Source of the DNA: Adiantum capillus-veneris
Lineage: Eukaryota > Streptophyta > Polypodiopsida > Polypodiales > Pteridaceae
Direction of reading: 5' to 3'
NCBI GenBank assembly: GCA_014529385.2
Contig: CM043951.1
Span: 108,258,469 to 108,322,468, forward strand
Length of the DNA: 64,000 nucleotides
This document shows, in pieces, positions 48,717 through 59,697 of this stretch (position 1 is its first letter; each line of letters begins with the position of its first letter). The notes beneath the pieces were generated by a model. It did no database searches and was not told where the DNA came from. It was given only the letters and a program-made list of their open reading frames with translations. A program made the translations under genes and the position numbers.

Positions 48717-51700
48717 TTAAAAGCTAAAGGGCATGCTATTACAAATTGCTTTATAGGTTTCTGGAGTAATTGTGTACACCAACCTTCCCTTTGGGATGTG
48801 CTCCATAGGTATTTTGATACATCGCACTAGATGCGACAGTAGGTGAACGATGGGCAGCTTGTTGTCCAACTTGAAGGTGTATGCATCCAATTGCTTGTAA
48901 TAAAGTCCTTGCACACCATATGAGCCTCTGTAAATTACGTTGCTCCATTAAAAAATGTACCTCTTGTCCACCTTCTCCTTTGTTGCAACACACTTGACCA
49001 AGTAGAAATCCACACCCTCGGCATTGGTTAAAACATCTGGATTTACAGCAAATGTGTCGTCAACACATAGAGCACTACTCAACACATCATGCTGCCCTTT
49101 GTATGTGAAGTCATCGTAGCCATCAACCTCCTTTGTCGGAACTTCAATTGCTGGATTGGAATTTGCCTCCACCTCCTTAGGTATAATGGCTCAAGAATAT
49201 GATACTTCCAAGCCTCCACATGCGCTTTATTGACGTAGGGATTCCACCTTCCATGAATTCATGCATCACAAATACATGCCAAGTTCTAGTTGCAAGGGTA
49301 GTTGGATCCTGCAGGTTGTGACTACAAAAAGCATGCATAAAGCGAGATTGAGGGACAATGGAACAATTCCATTTGGCTTCGCTATTCACATCCCCCGCTT
49401 TAACCTCCCAAAACACACATGCACATTTCCTTTCTTTTGATGGATATGATGCAGGTGCTCCCCGCAAGAGGGTGGCTCGACAAAAAGCAACCACATCTGT
49501 TGCACACTGCGATATAGCTCCATTGGGTTTTAGTTTTTCATGGGTCAAGGTTCTTTTCACAACCGCTCTCGCACCATCATGCTTGCCCTTGCCATGGCCT
49601 GATCCAAAGAAGAACCAAATCATCCCCATCTCTGCAAGTCCACCATATCTTGCAACAAAGTAGAAAGGCCTGGCTGCCTTGAACTACAAGGCTGCACCAT
49701 CAAACCACACCCAATGTTGTTAAGAATTGACACCCTCCTAATATAACCAGTCATAGTGCAACATGAAGCAATGTTGCACAAACAATGTGTCATGCACCTT
49801 GTCATCTGATATTAGGAATGGATTATTTTGACTACCTCCCGTGCCTTGTGGTAGTGTACAAAAATGGTTGCTTGACTAGAGTACCAATGCATCGGCTGAA
49901 CCTCATTTGTCTCCTTGAAGGCATAATTCTCGGCAAAATCAACAACTAAGACAACAACATCATCCAGAAACCGAAGTAGACAATCTTTGAATTGTTGTCC
50001 TTGCCATTGAGCTACATAATTGTGAGTGATGAAGATCTTCAGCTTGGTCTTCAGGAGTTGAAGAAACTTCTAGCACTGCATTTCTTTATGGAGAAGATAT
50101 TTTCTTCTTTTACTCTTTCCATTCTTGTCTTTCACTTCTACATAAGCAAATAATTTGACAACAATACTCTTACCTGGCTTTGTTGTCTCCAAGAAACATA
50201 ATTCTAACTTCCTCACTCCACATGTCTTACAGGCTCCCCTCAGGCATTCCCTTTTATGAAAAACTACATCTACCGGATTTGGATAGAGAATGGACTCCCA
50301 CAACTATGTGACACCTTTGAACGTGTGACGTGAAGCCAAGAAACCCCTACCAATGTTATCGCCTCTGGCACAGATACTGCATACACAGTTGCAACCTGTA
50401 TCATGCAACCCAAAATTTTGAGAGCACATGTGGTTCAGTGCATCCTTTAAAAAGGGCATTTGAACATGGTATTCACAGCAGCATGTGTATCTATCTTTCA
50501 ACCGCCTGCAGAAGAATGGATTCAACATCTCAAACATTCTCATGCCAGCCTTGCAATCTGGATGTTTTTCTTTGAATCGGTGAAAGAGCTCAGCTTGCAA
50601 TAACCATAATTGATCAGCATGTTTAGTATGATGAATGAATCAAAATAGGAATATACAGAAGGATACCTAATACATCCAGCATGTTCATAAATACAGCAGG
50701 ATGCTAGTTAGTAATCTGTTTATGCTAGTTGGCAATCTGTGTATGCTAGTTAGCATAAACACAATTTTGATGTTCATTACACAACAAACATGGTAGGAGA
50801 TCTTCCATCTAAGAGGCCTTGCAACTCATACAAGAGGGGACCAAATCCCTACTCAACACTTTATTATGGGCACTGTCAAAGACTTGGATGCTCAGCATAT
50901 TGTGTATGCTAGTTAGCAAAAACAAAATTCTAATTTTCCTTACACAACAACATGGTAGGATATCTTTACATACCATGAATGCTATTAGCATACTAGCTGT
51001 GCTAACAAGAATGATTAGTGTGTAGTTTGGCATATGAGGTATTCTGACTAGCATCGACAGTGTTTTGGCTGTGCTAACTAGCATGGATTGGATTCTATCC
51101 AGCATATCCTAAATGTTAACACATGAGTAACAGGTGTGCGAGTTAGCATACCACTTATGCAGTTGAGCATACCCAGTATGACGTTTAGTATTCTAGTTAT
51201 GCTAACTAGCATATATTGTGCTAACCATCTTGACCATCTTGCTAGTTAGCATACTACAAATAGGAGGTAGCATACTCATTACCTCCAACAACATTTTGCG
51301 CATGCTAGTTTTCATAATAGGTACAACATAAAGGTGTGTTAAAGTAGCATACATATTATGCTAACCAGCTACACTGTAAGATCACTAGGTATGATAACTA
51401 GCATATTCATAATGCTAATCCCTAAATGTTATGCTAACCAGCATACTCTATAAGATCACTAGGCATGCTAACTAGCATACTCATAATGCTAAGCCCTTGA
51501 ATATTGTGCTAACCAGCATACTTCGTAAGATCACAAGACATGTTAACTAGCATACACATAATGCTAAACCCTGAATATTGTGCTAGCCAGCATACTCTGT
51601 AGGATCACTAGCCATGCTAACTAGCATACTCATAATGCTAAATCCTGAATTTTGTGTTAACCAGCATACTCTGTAAGATCACTAGGCATGCTAATCAGCA

Positions 51701-52608
51701 TACTCATATAATTCTAAACTCTGAATGTTGTGCTAACCATCATACTCTGTAAGATCACTAGGCATGCTAACTAGCATATTATTAATGCTAAACCCTGAAT
51801 ATTGTGCTAACCAGCATACTCTATAAGATCACTAGGTATGGTAACTAGCATACTCATAAATCTACCCTGAATATTGTGCTAACTAGCAGACTCTGTAAGA
51901 TCACCAGGTATGCTAACTAGCATACTCATAAAGCTAAACCATGAATATTGTGCTAACTAGAAAATTCTGTAAGATCACTAGGCATGCTAACTAGCATGCC
52001 ATAAAGCTAAACAACATACCCAACATAGTAACTAGCATGCCATAAAGCTAAACAACATACCTAACATAGTAACTAGCATGCCATAAAGCTAAACAAAATA
52101 CCCAACATAGTAACTAGCATGCCATAAAGCTAAACAACATACCGAACATAGTAACTAGCATGCCATAAATCTAAACAACATACCCAACATAGTAACTAGC
52201 ATGACATAAAGCTAAACAACATACCCAACATAGTAATAATGCTAACTGGCATAAACCTTGTATCAAACAGCATACTCAGAATGCTACTGAGCATACTGAG
52301 CATGATAACAATTATTATACATGCAATATATAGAATGCAATAAGTTATGGAACAAGTATTTGATTGATCACCTGAGGCTTGTCTAGGAGGTGCACAGGGT
52401 GTTTTATGTAGCTTTTCCTCCCCACTCGCTTTCGACAAACATTCTTATTGTTGGGTGAAACATGAGTCTCCTCTCTCCAAAAGGTGTAGACCAATTCTTT
52501 GATTTCATATCTGATAGGGCTATGACGGTGTTGCTTGTGACATGCAGCCAAGGAAAATAATTGAGCATCAATGCCAGGCTTCTCCCGGCATGATTTTGCC
52601 TTGAACAA
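48717..52608 (-). pseudogene. DDE-type transposase of element B (HGKG family), decayed
   Basis: Minus-strand homologue of the gene at 166-3235. Exon 1 (52608 to about 52364) has THVSPNNKNVCRKRVG and SYIKHPVHLLDKPQ and ends at donor CCTCAG|GTGATC. A 1.7-kb intron holds the palindrome array. Exon 2 starts near 50584 with AELFHRFKEKHPD, followed by RLKDRYTCCCEYH, CLRGACKTCGVRKLEL (about 50.2 kb), VVDFAENYAF and MHWYSSQAT (about 49.9 kb), ISDDKVHDTLFVQHC, FDGAAL-stop-FKAARPF, GSGHGKGKHDGARAVVK (about 49.6 kb) and a C-terminal part ending at 48717. Where copy A reads QFK, B has TAG, hence a CAG to TAG change. Other stops and frame changes are present. The DDE role is inferred from the spaced Asp blocks. 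Confidence 0.8.
50690..52360. repeat. GCTAACTAGCAT array in transposase B intron 1
   Basis: Three sub-arrays lie in the intron: one 180-bp-type unit (50720-50940), about eight units of 74-75 bp (about 51370-51990: GCTAACCAGCATACTCTGTA then GATCACTAGGCATGCTAAC) and about six units of roughly 41 bp (51990-52240: CATAGTAACTAGCATGCCAT). The segment 51010-51210 resembles 42640-42960. The array stops shortly before the donor at 52363. Confidence 0.9.
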
Positions 52609-53956
52609 GGTGTGACGGCTGACTTTTAGGACCTCGAAAACTTTTGCAAAGTTTGTCTCCCCTTACACCTCGAGTCTCCTCCTTGCTACTTTGTGTACTT
52701 CTCCTTTGGGAAGACTATAATGGGTTTGCGTACATGTCTATGTTTATGTATTTGCTTCACTCTTTATCTCTCTCTCATCTCTTATTATCTCCCTAATACT
52801 CATGAGCTCCTTCATGCACATGGGTTGTTGGGAAGAGGGAATTTTTTTGTGCTCAAGCAAGCCCTTTCAGCACAATCCTTTGTTTTTGTAATACTGGTCT
52901 CAGAGTGAAAGTTTTGGTTGACAATTAGTATCTTTATAGACATGCAACCACGATCAACAACCGTGATGTTAGCAAAACAAAGGCCAAGGTAAATTTAAAA
53001 TTGCTAATGCAAGTTTCGATTAAAGAAACATAGAATTGGAGCAAAGATCATGAAAATAAATCTCAACAACGCTTCAAAATCAAAAAAGGTAATTATGGTA
53101 ATTGTCTTCATGAATTAAGCTGCTTTGCATGATCTATTAAGGAATTGCAAACAAAAAAAATAAAAATCCCTTAAATCTATGGCATGCAATCCAATCAAAT
53201 TGGAGAAACCGACTCACAAAAAAACAAGGAGATTTTTGAATCCCAAAATTGAAACACAAAGAAGAAGGTTTGAATTTCTAAATCTTGATGAGTTATAAAG
53301 CTCATATGGGTCGGTTTGGGAATAGCTAGTTGCGGCTATACAATAAGCAAGAAGAAGTGGAGGTTGCAGGTAGGAGAAGAAGATTACAAGGGAAATTTTG
53401 TGGCCATTCAAAGGGAAAGGCGGGAAGAAAACAATATGTCTAAATAATGACTGGCACTTTGGCTATCTTCCTGAGTATCCCAATCTAAGATATACATTTC
53501 CCAAGTTGTACCTCTTTGTTATCAATGACAAAATTGTTCGGTCTAGAAAAGAAAAAAGCTTTGTTTGTGAGAGGACATTGTGTTCCTGCAATGTATTACT
53601 ATAAAAGCTTATAACTAATGTGAATTTTTCTCTTTTTAATGAATATGGTGTTTTGTATTTCATCTTTGTGCACATTTTTTCATTTTTAAATTTTCCTTAA
53701 GCAATTTATTTTTCTAACAAGTTTTTGAGCGAAAATATTCAGCTTGATTGATTGGAATGTTAACTACTTCAGATGGTGTCTTATGTTGTTTTATCGCAAT
53801 AATTTTTTCTTTATATACTTTTTAATTATAATTTATGGTTTTAAAAAAAATATTTCTTAAAGTGTATAAGTCACTTTATAGTTTTTAAAGTTCATTGCTC
53901 ACTTTCACAAACCTCTAGCTCTAAGCTCTCTTTGCATCTTCCTCGCGCACAAACCC
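52609..53956. other. Mostly non-coding; upstream region of the disrupted gene
   Basis: AT-rich. A short frame at 53398-53604 (GGKKTICLNNDWHFGYLPEYP) looks protein-like but is not recognised. TATAAGTCACTTTATAG near 53866-53882 and a CT-rich stretch before 53957 could be promoter and 5' UTR of the following gene. Confidence 0.35.
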
Positions 53957-54004
53957 ATGGCAACATCGTATGATGCACGCCTTGCACAGCTTGAAAAGGT
54001 TGGC
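53957..54004 (+). pseudogene. First 16 codons of an unknown gene, cut by a retroelement
   Basis: ATG 53957 in context ACCCATGG opens MATSYDARLAQLEKVG. The frame is interrupted at 54005 by the LTR element and resumes without phase change at 61299 (LADRAYDLVTLFEG) when one copy of the TTGGC target duplication is removed. Confidence 0.7.
54000..54004 (+). repeat. Left target-site duplication TTGGC
   Basis: TTGGC directly precedes the TGTAACATT start of the retroelement and recurs at 61294-61298 directly after its ACA end. A perfect 5-bp duplication is the standard LTR-element signature. Confidence 0.9.
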
Positions 54005-54403
54005 TGTAACATTTAATGGTCTAGTAACTTGTGTGTAGTAGAAAATAGCATGAACATATTGAGCATTTCATTAGGATCAACAAGAGTGCTTGGGTGGAGA
54101 GAGAAACAAAAAGCATAACACCTAGTTAGATAGCACGAACAATACTTCAAAACAGAGAGAAATTAAGCAATTGACAACAGTTGAGGATCGGATTTGCATG
54201 GAGCCGGTCCCCCCTCCAAAAGTCTTTGTATTATGGTTTCTCCCATCAAGAGAGACATTTTACAATACAATTCTTTGTGTTCCTTCAATACTAGCTAGTG
54301 CAATGAAGATGGAAACTTCATGCACTAAGCAAAACACTTGTCAAGCACAACATCAATTCCCTCACGGTCTCAGACCCAAAACCTCACACACCTTCAAAGA
54401 TGG

Positions 54404-57232
54404 TGTGAGGTCCCCACCCCGCCGTTTCCAATGGCGGATCTGATGGTGAACCCGGTGGCCACTAGATCTATTGCGGAAGCAAACAAAATGGTTCAGGATT
54501 CGACTAGCGGACGATCTCTCATCACAAAGTGAGTCGAGTTTGAGTCTACTAGCAGGGAGATCTAGCTCCACCTCGCAGGGGAAGTGTACTCGAACTATCT
54601 AGCAATCCTAAGACCCACCTTCCAAGAGGAGAGAAACCCCGAGTGCCTTTTTCCCCATGTTTCAGAGGCACGTACTCTCGAGGATTCGCCGCTCTAGGGG
54701 CAATGAGTAATACTAATATCGAGTAAGCACTATGGGGACAGAGAGTTCCTGACCAATCGGGACCACCCATCTCGTAGGCATTGGCAACCCAAGCCAAGCC
54801 CCCACTTTCCACCCCCACACTCACACTTCCTCGTGTGACCTAATTACTACCACGAAGGTTGTTCAACATAGATATTCCTTGTTTAATTCCAAATCACATG
54901 GTTCGTTAAAATAGCCCTTCAACCAGTATTGCAAACAACACCAAGACAGAATTCTAGTAAAAATTCTACTCAAACTTATTCATAAAAGTTCCAATGTTCT
55001 GGAGGTACAACATCCCCCCTCCAGCGAGAGTTCACTCCTCCCGTTGTCGCCTAGCTGCCCATACAACTAGGTATGTCCACCGCATAGAAAGCACGACATG
55101 GACATTCCCACCGTATAGAAAGCAAGACGTGGGTTCCCACCGCTTAACCAGCAGTCATGGGTATCCATCGCTTAACCAGCAGTCGTGGATTCAAGAGCCC
55201 TTAACCAGGAACTCTGCCCCTGTGATCAGGAGGGGGTTCATGACTAATTCAACATTGGAAATAGAATGAACATGCCGAGCTAAATTTTCCCTAGCAGACA
55301 TTCTTTCCTATTGCAAATAGCATTCCCATCAATCATTTCCTTCCTACTTTAGAACTTAATGTACAATGCTTTCAATGCCGCGGTTTTCGTTGGATTTTTC
55401 CAACATGTTTGGGGATATGAGAATTCCTAACTAGCGTATGTAATGTTAGTTTAAACAACTTGAATAAAAATATGATCTACCTCTTCCCCTTCTTCATCGA
55501 TGGCCCGTGAGATGGCCGGTATTTGTTCCTCCATGGGAGCCTTCCCCTTCCCGTTGACATTGCTCGTTCCTGCCTCGCGATCGTGGGCACCACCGAAGCG
55601 AGTCCTCTTAACCAGGGCCATTTCTCACTACTTTAAATGATTAGCTTGGAGAAAGAGCTAAGATTCGCAAGCATCATAACAGTCCAATGGGTAGATTAGT
55701 GACATTAATTAATCCCTCCTATATGATAGATCTAGATTTTTCATAAAGCAATCATTAAGGATGGCACATAATCCTATGGGAACCGGCTCTAAAGGTAATT
55801 ACTCAGCTTACATGATTAAGAATAATAGGATTTCACTAATGAAATTATCAGAGAGATGAATTAAGTATGATTAATCTCTTTCCTAGCAATTAGAGGGTGC
55901 AGAGTCACCGCATGCATAGGTGTGAGAAAAAGCATCTCTTGGAGACTTAATGACAGATTAATCTTACCTTAATTATATCTTAATGCATAACAGAGATGAC
56001 TCTAAATTAGCTACAATATTAATGCGTGATAGAAAGAGTGGTTCTCATCAATCTACACAATTACTAGCTTACCGATTAATTACTATACTGCCTAGAGAGA
56101 GAAAATTCTGGTAATTATTCTCTAATCATTAATTGAGAGTGATGAATGGCTGATAATTCAGCTATGGGATGATGATTACATAATAGAATATGGTTAATGA
56201 GAATTTAGAGAGTAATTATAGAGAATTACGACTAGGAATAAGCATAATAGACGAGAAATTTAGGCGATAATGAAAAGGATTTGCAGAAAGCATTAATTAA
56301 ACCGTGGTTACCGTGATTAAGGGCTGATAATCCTCTCGATTCTCTGATCTAATCGAGCTTCTTGAGGCAAGAATTCGACAGCACCTCCCTCCTTGCTTCT
56401 CCTTCAAAAGGTGTGTGTTCCGGCAGCACCTTCCCAGAGTGTGTGTAGGTGTGTGTGTGTGCACTGTGTGTGTGAGCATATATGTGTGTGTGTGTGTGTG
56501 CAGGTCTTTAAATAGGCCTCCTCAAGCTGAAAATCAATCTGGGTTGCTAAATGCATCTGGGAGCTTCTCCAGTTAAGCATGGCAAGTCCAGTTGCCTACC
56601 CACCGAGTGTCCAGTTGGCTCAGTAAACTGACTCTCACACTGAGTTGCAGGCTTGGCAGCTTCCCCAAGACTCCCACAAAGCAAGAGGGCGCCCCCTAGC
56701 TGCTATAGCTGATCTGGAGTGGGCTGGAACCTGCCCCCGGTACCTCCTCGGACAATTTTTAGGAAAATTGGTTCTAGGCAAAAACGGGTCATACGAGTCG
56801 GAATTTGATGCTGAAAATTGATATACCTCCCCGGACAATTTTTAGGAAAATTGGTTCTAGGCAAAAACGGGTCATACGATTCGGAATTTGATGCCGAAAA
56901 TTGATATAGAAAGCTCTAACTAAGGCGTACTGGCCCGAGTACCTGCCATATTTAGCAGCCCCCGGGGTCCGAAAATGCATTTTTTTCAAATTCGGGGTAC
57001 GGGTGCAGATTTTCGAGATGGTCGAGACTGGACGGTTCGGGTGACCAAAAAATTACTATTTTTAGAAAATTTTCACAAAAATTATTTTAATTCACATTTC
57101 GAAGCTTTATGACATTTTAAACATCATGGCACTGACAGAATTCGGAAAACTGCTAAAAATAGTAACTTTTTTCCATTATGATCATTTCATGGTACAAGGG
57201 TGCTCTTTTTGGTTGGGGTCAGAGACCTTACA
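54404..57232. mobile_element. Nested 2.8-kb insertion, probably a solo LTR
   Basis: Starts TGTGAGGTCCCC and ends GAGACCTTACA, so its ends are inverted (TGTRAGGTC) and of TG...CA type. GATGG stands on both sides (54399-54403, 57233-57237) as a target duplication, while the uninterrupted LTR has it once. There is no coding. It contains TTTAAATAGG (56509) downstream of GT tracts as a promoter-like site, a run of (C/T)GCTTAACCAGCAGTC(A/G)TGG-like units (about 55070-55215) and an 80-bp duplication (56745-56905). Confidence 0.85.
56745..56905. repeat. About 80-bp tandem duplication
   Basis: Two adjacent copies of a unit beginning CGGACAATTTTTAGGAAAAT and including AACGGGTCATACGA, nearly identical. 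Confidence 0.9.
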
Positions 57233-57519
57233 GATGGTGAGAGCTAGCGGGGTATGAGAGTAGATTGAGAGGAAGAAGGAGTATTCTTACGAGAAAGATG
57301 TACATCTCCTCACATAATCACTCATACTAGCATAGCTTAGCTTATTAATTATCATGGTAGAGGAGATGAGCATGCATTGAAGCTTGGCTCTTGGTTGGAT
57401 TTGCATCACAAAGCCAAGAGTTGTTGGTGTAGGCCTTCCTTCTCACAAGCTTGGAGTAGGTGATAAGCTTTCCATTAAAGCTTGAGAAGGAGAGAGAGTC
57501 TTCTTTACTTCACACATGA

Positions 57520-57523
<4 letters not shown>

Positions 57524-57558
<35 letters not shown>
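57524..57558. repeat. (TG)n microsatellite in the LTR
   Basis: About 17 TG units. The equivalent place in the other LTR (about 60397-60413) is short and interrupted, so the tract expanded after insertion. Confidence 0.9.
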
Positions 57559-57559
<1 letters not shown>

Positions 57560-58423
57560 TAATGCCTTGCAAAAATCAGCCCCCTCTCTCTCTTGGTCGA
57601 CCCCTCTTGCTATTTGCTCTTGCTAGCATCCTATTGGACCTCCCCATGCTTACCCAATGTTAATTAAGCAACATAAGTGATAGCCTTCTGACATGTGTCC
57701 CCCTTTTCCCTTTTGTGAGAGCTTTAGGTAATTATTTAATTCAACTAAACTCTCATTGGACCCCTTTGCCTCCTGGCCAATAGGAATCAGGCAAGCCATT
57801 GGGCTGCTGAATGCTCATTGGTCCCCTTGGGAGACTGTCCAATAATCTTCTAGAGAGCTTAATTCTTATTGGTTCTTTTATAAGTGTTGTTAAATTTAAA
57901 CTATATTTCTCTAGCCTAATTCTCATTGGTACACCTCCAAGGCCATCCAATAGGAATTGGGTACACCTTGTGGGCATCTGGGCTAGGGAGTTGACATTTG
58001 TCCCTCATTCCCTTTGTGTAAAGGGAGCTTGTGTGTGTATGTGAGTTTCTCTCTCATCCCCTACTTGCAAGGCTGCCCCCTCCTATGTAGGGATTGACAA
58101 AGACTTTTTGTGACACACACTAAGCATCCAATTTCCCTAGTGTTTGGCCTTTGGACACAACCTTTGAATTTTGGAACCTTAGCATTTTGGAAGTCTTAAT
58201 GGGCTGAACCTTAGGGTCTTTTAAGCCCATTGTTGCACATTGATCTTTTACAGATGCCCCCGCCCTTTGGATCCCTATTTTCCCTCCTTGGATCCCTACT
58301 GTGGCCCGGTCTGCTAGCTTAACCAATATTCTAGCTTTTTCTCCCTTGGTACTTCCGCATATCAAATGATCAGTTTAACATGAGAAAATCATTTAGGAGA
58401 ATTAGATATTGATTATTATGACA

Positions 58424-58443
58424 TTATCTCTCTCTGATACCAA
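58424..58443 (-). other. Primer-site remnant between two LTRs
   Basis: On the minus strand TTGGTATCAGAG followed by AGAGATAA joins an LTR end directly to an LTR start. The last eight purine-rich bases may be what is left of a polypurine tract, so everything between primer site and polypurine tract has been lost. Confidence 0.6.
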
Positions 58444-58639
58444 TGTACCATTTAATGGTCTAGTAACTTGTGTGTAGCGGAAAATAGCATGAACATAGTG
58501 AGCATTTCATTAGACTAGCTTCCTAATGAGAATAACAAGAGTTCTTGGGTGGAGAGAGCAACAAAAAGCATAACACCTAGTTAGATAGCATGAAAAATAC
58601 TTCAAAAAAGAGAAATTAAGCAATTGACAAAAGTTGAGG
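58444..58639 (-). repeat. Partial LTR (terminal 196 bp)
   Basis: Matches the first part (plus sense) of the LTRs at 54005 and 59698, including GGTCTAGTAACTTGTGTGTAG. It is joined to the gag-like gene at a GGAAGATGGAG microhomology near 58637. Confidence 0.85.
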
Positions 58640-59273
58640 AAGATGGAGAAGAGGGTGACCTCTTTCTCACCTTTTTCTTTTCTTGATCTTCTTTGTCTTC
58701 ACCATCACTTTCATAAGAGGTAGAGGATGAAGAAGATGGAGAAGAGGGTGTCCTCTTTCTTGACTTTTTCTTCTCTTGCTTTTTTTCATCCCTCTTTGAA
58801 GTATGGTGTGGAGAAGTATGCGATGGTCTTCTTCGTTTTGGAGGTGATGGAGAGCGTTTAGCCCACCCTCTTTGTGGAGCCATCTCCGCCGAGGTGGTGG
58901 GAGAATCACTTATTTCTTGTTCCTTTGGTGGAGGCTCTTGAATTCTCCTTTGAGAAGGAGATGCGTCATCAAGGAAAAAATTTCTGAGCCCTTCATAGGG
59001 ATCCTCTTCTTCTTTTCGAATCGGAGAGAGACCTCTTTTGGAAGTCTCACAAGGAGGCTTCCTAGGTGTTCTCCTGCCATGGTGGGAAGCTTGGAGAATC
59101 CCATGAGCACAAAGCTGCCGTTGCACTTTACTTTGGAGGGATGGATTGCCCATGGCTTGTTGAAGCCTAGAAACAAGATAGTTAACAAGCATCGGGGCAT
59201 CATTAGTAGCTTTCTCATTAGCAAAATCAAAGTTATCAACATTAATTTCACTCTCTTTACTATTGTCAGCCAT
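58640..59273 (-). CDS. gag-like gene, truncated at its 3' end
   Basis: An open frame of about 210 codons from ATG 59273, about 410 bp after the primer site, so it holds the gag position. The N-terminus is acidic (MADNSKESEINVDNFDFANE), followed by a helical part (LVNYLVSRLQQAMGNPSLQ) and a long Ser/Arg/Pro/Lys-rich tail with repeated RKRTPSSPSSS and RKRSPSSPSSS blocks. No zinc knuckle or capsid fold is recognised. The frame runs on into LTR sequence (to a stop at 58602), so the true C-terminus is deleted. It could encode a nucleic-acid-binding structural protein. Confidence 0.55.
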
Positions 59274-59684
59274 TCTAACAACTTTAAGGTGTAAACTTTT
59301 TAGGTGTACTTTGGTACTTCAAGCCCTAGTTGCTACTCCTCTTTACCCCTTTAGAAAAATCACTCAAGCTACTGTACCCGTGGCTCGAATACCATTAATT
59401 GTAAGGAATAGAAGAGAGGGTCGTTCAACACCAAAACAACACTGGCTCCTATCAAGCTTCTAATAGCTCAATAGTGGCTAAGCCGTAAGCCGTAGGCAAG
59501 CCCCGTAGGACTCCACAATTAAGACCATAGCTCCCGACGGTGATGCCCCGTTAACTCCACAAAGGCAGGCGCACTGCAAGGCTCAAAAAAACGTATTCTA
59601 CTTACTCATATGCAATTAATAGTACCAACCATTTATAGCTAGCTTGAGGACCTCCCTTCTTGAGCAAGAAAAGAGAAACCTTGT

Positions 59685-59696
59685 GCTCTGATACCA
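59685..59696 (-). other. Primer binding site (initiator Met tRNA)
   Basis: Minus-strand TGGTATCAGAGC is a full match to the classical plant primer site and lies one base from the LTR end at 59698. Confidence 0.9.
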
Positions 59697-59697
59697 A

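Larger units (their letters stand above)
54005..58423 (-). repeat. LTR copy (1,585 bp without insertion)
   Basis: Same sequence as 59698-61293 from TGTAACATTTAA to TTATTATGACA (plus strand), interrupted between 54403 and 57238 by a nested element. Its GT tract (57524-57558) is longer than in the other LTR. Confidence 0.9.

Noticed and set aside
54994..55269. 91-codon frame in the nested insertion
   Set aside because: It follows the short tandem units with CGCTTAACCAGCAGTC and lies in an apparently non-coding LTR-like segment.
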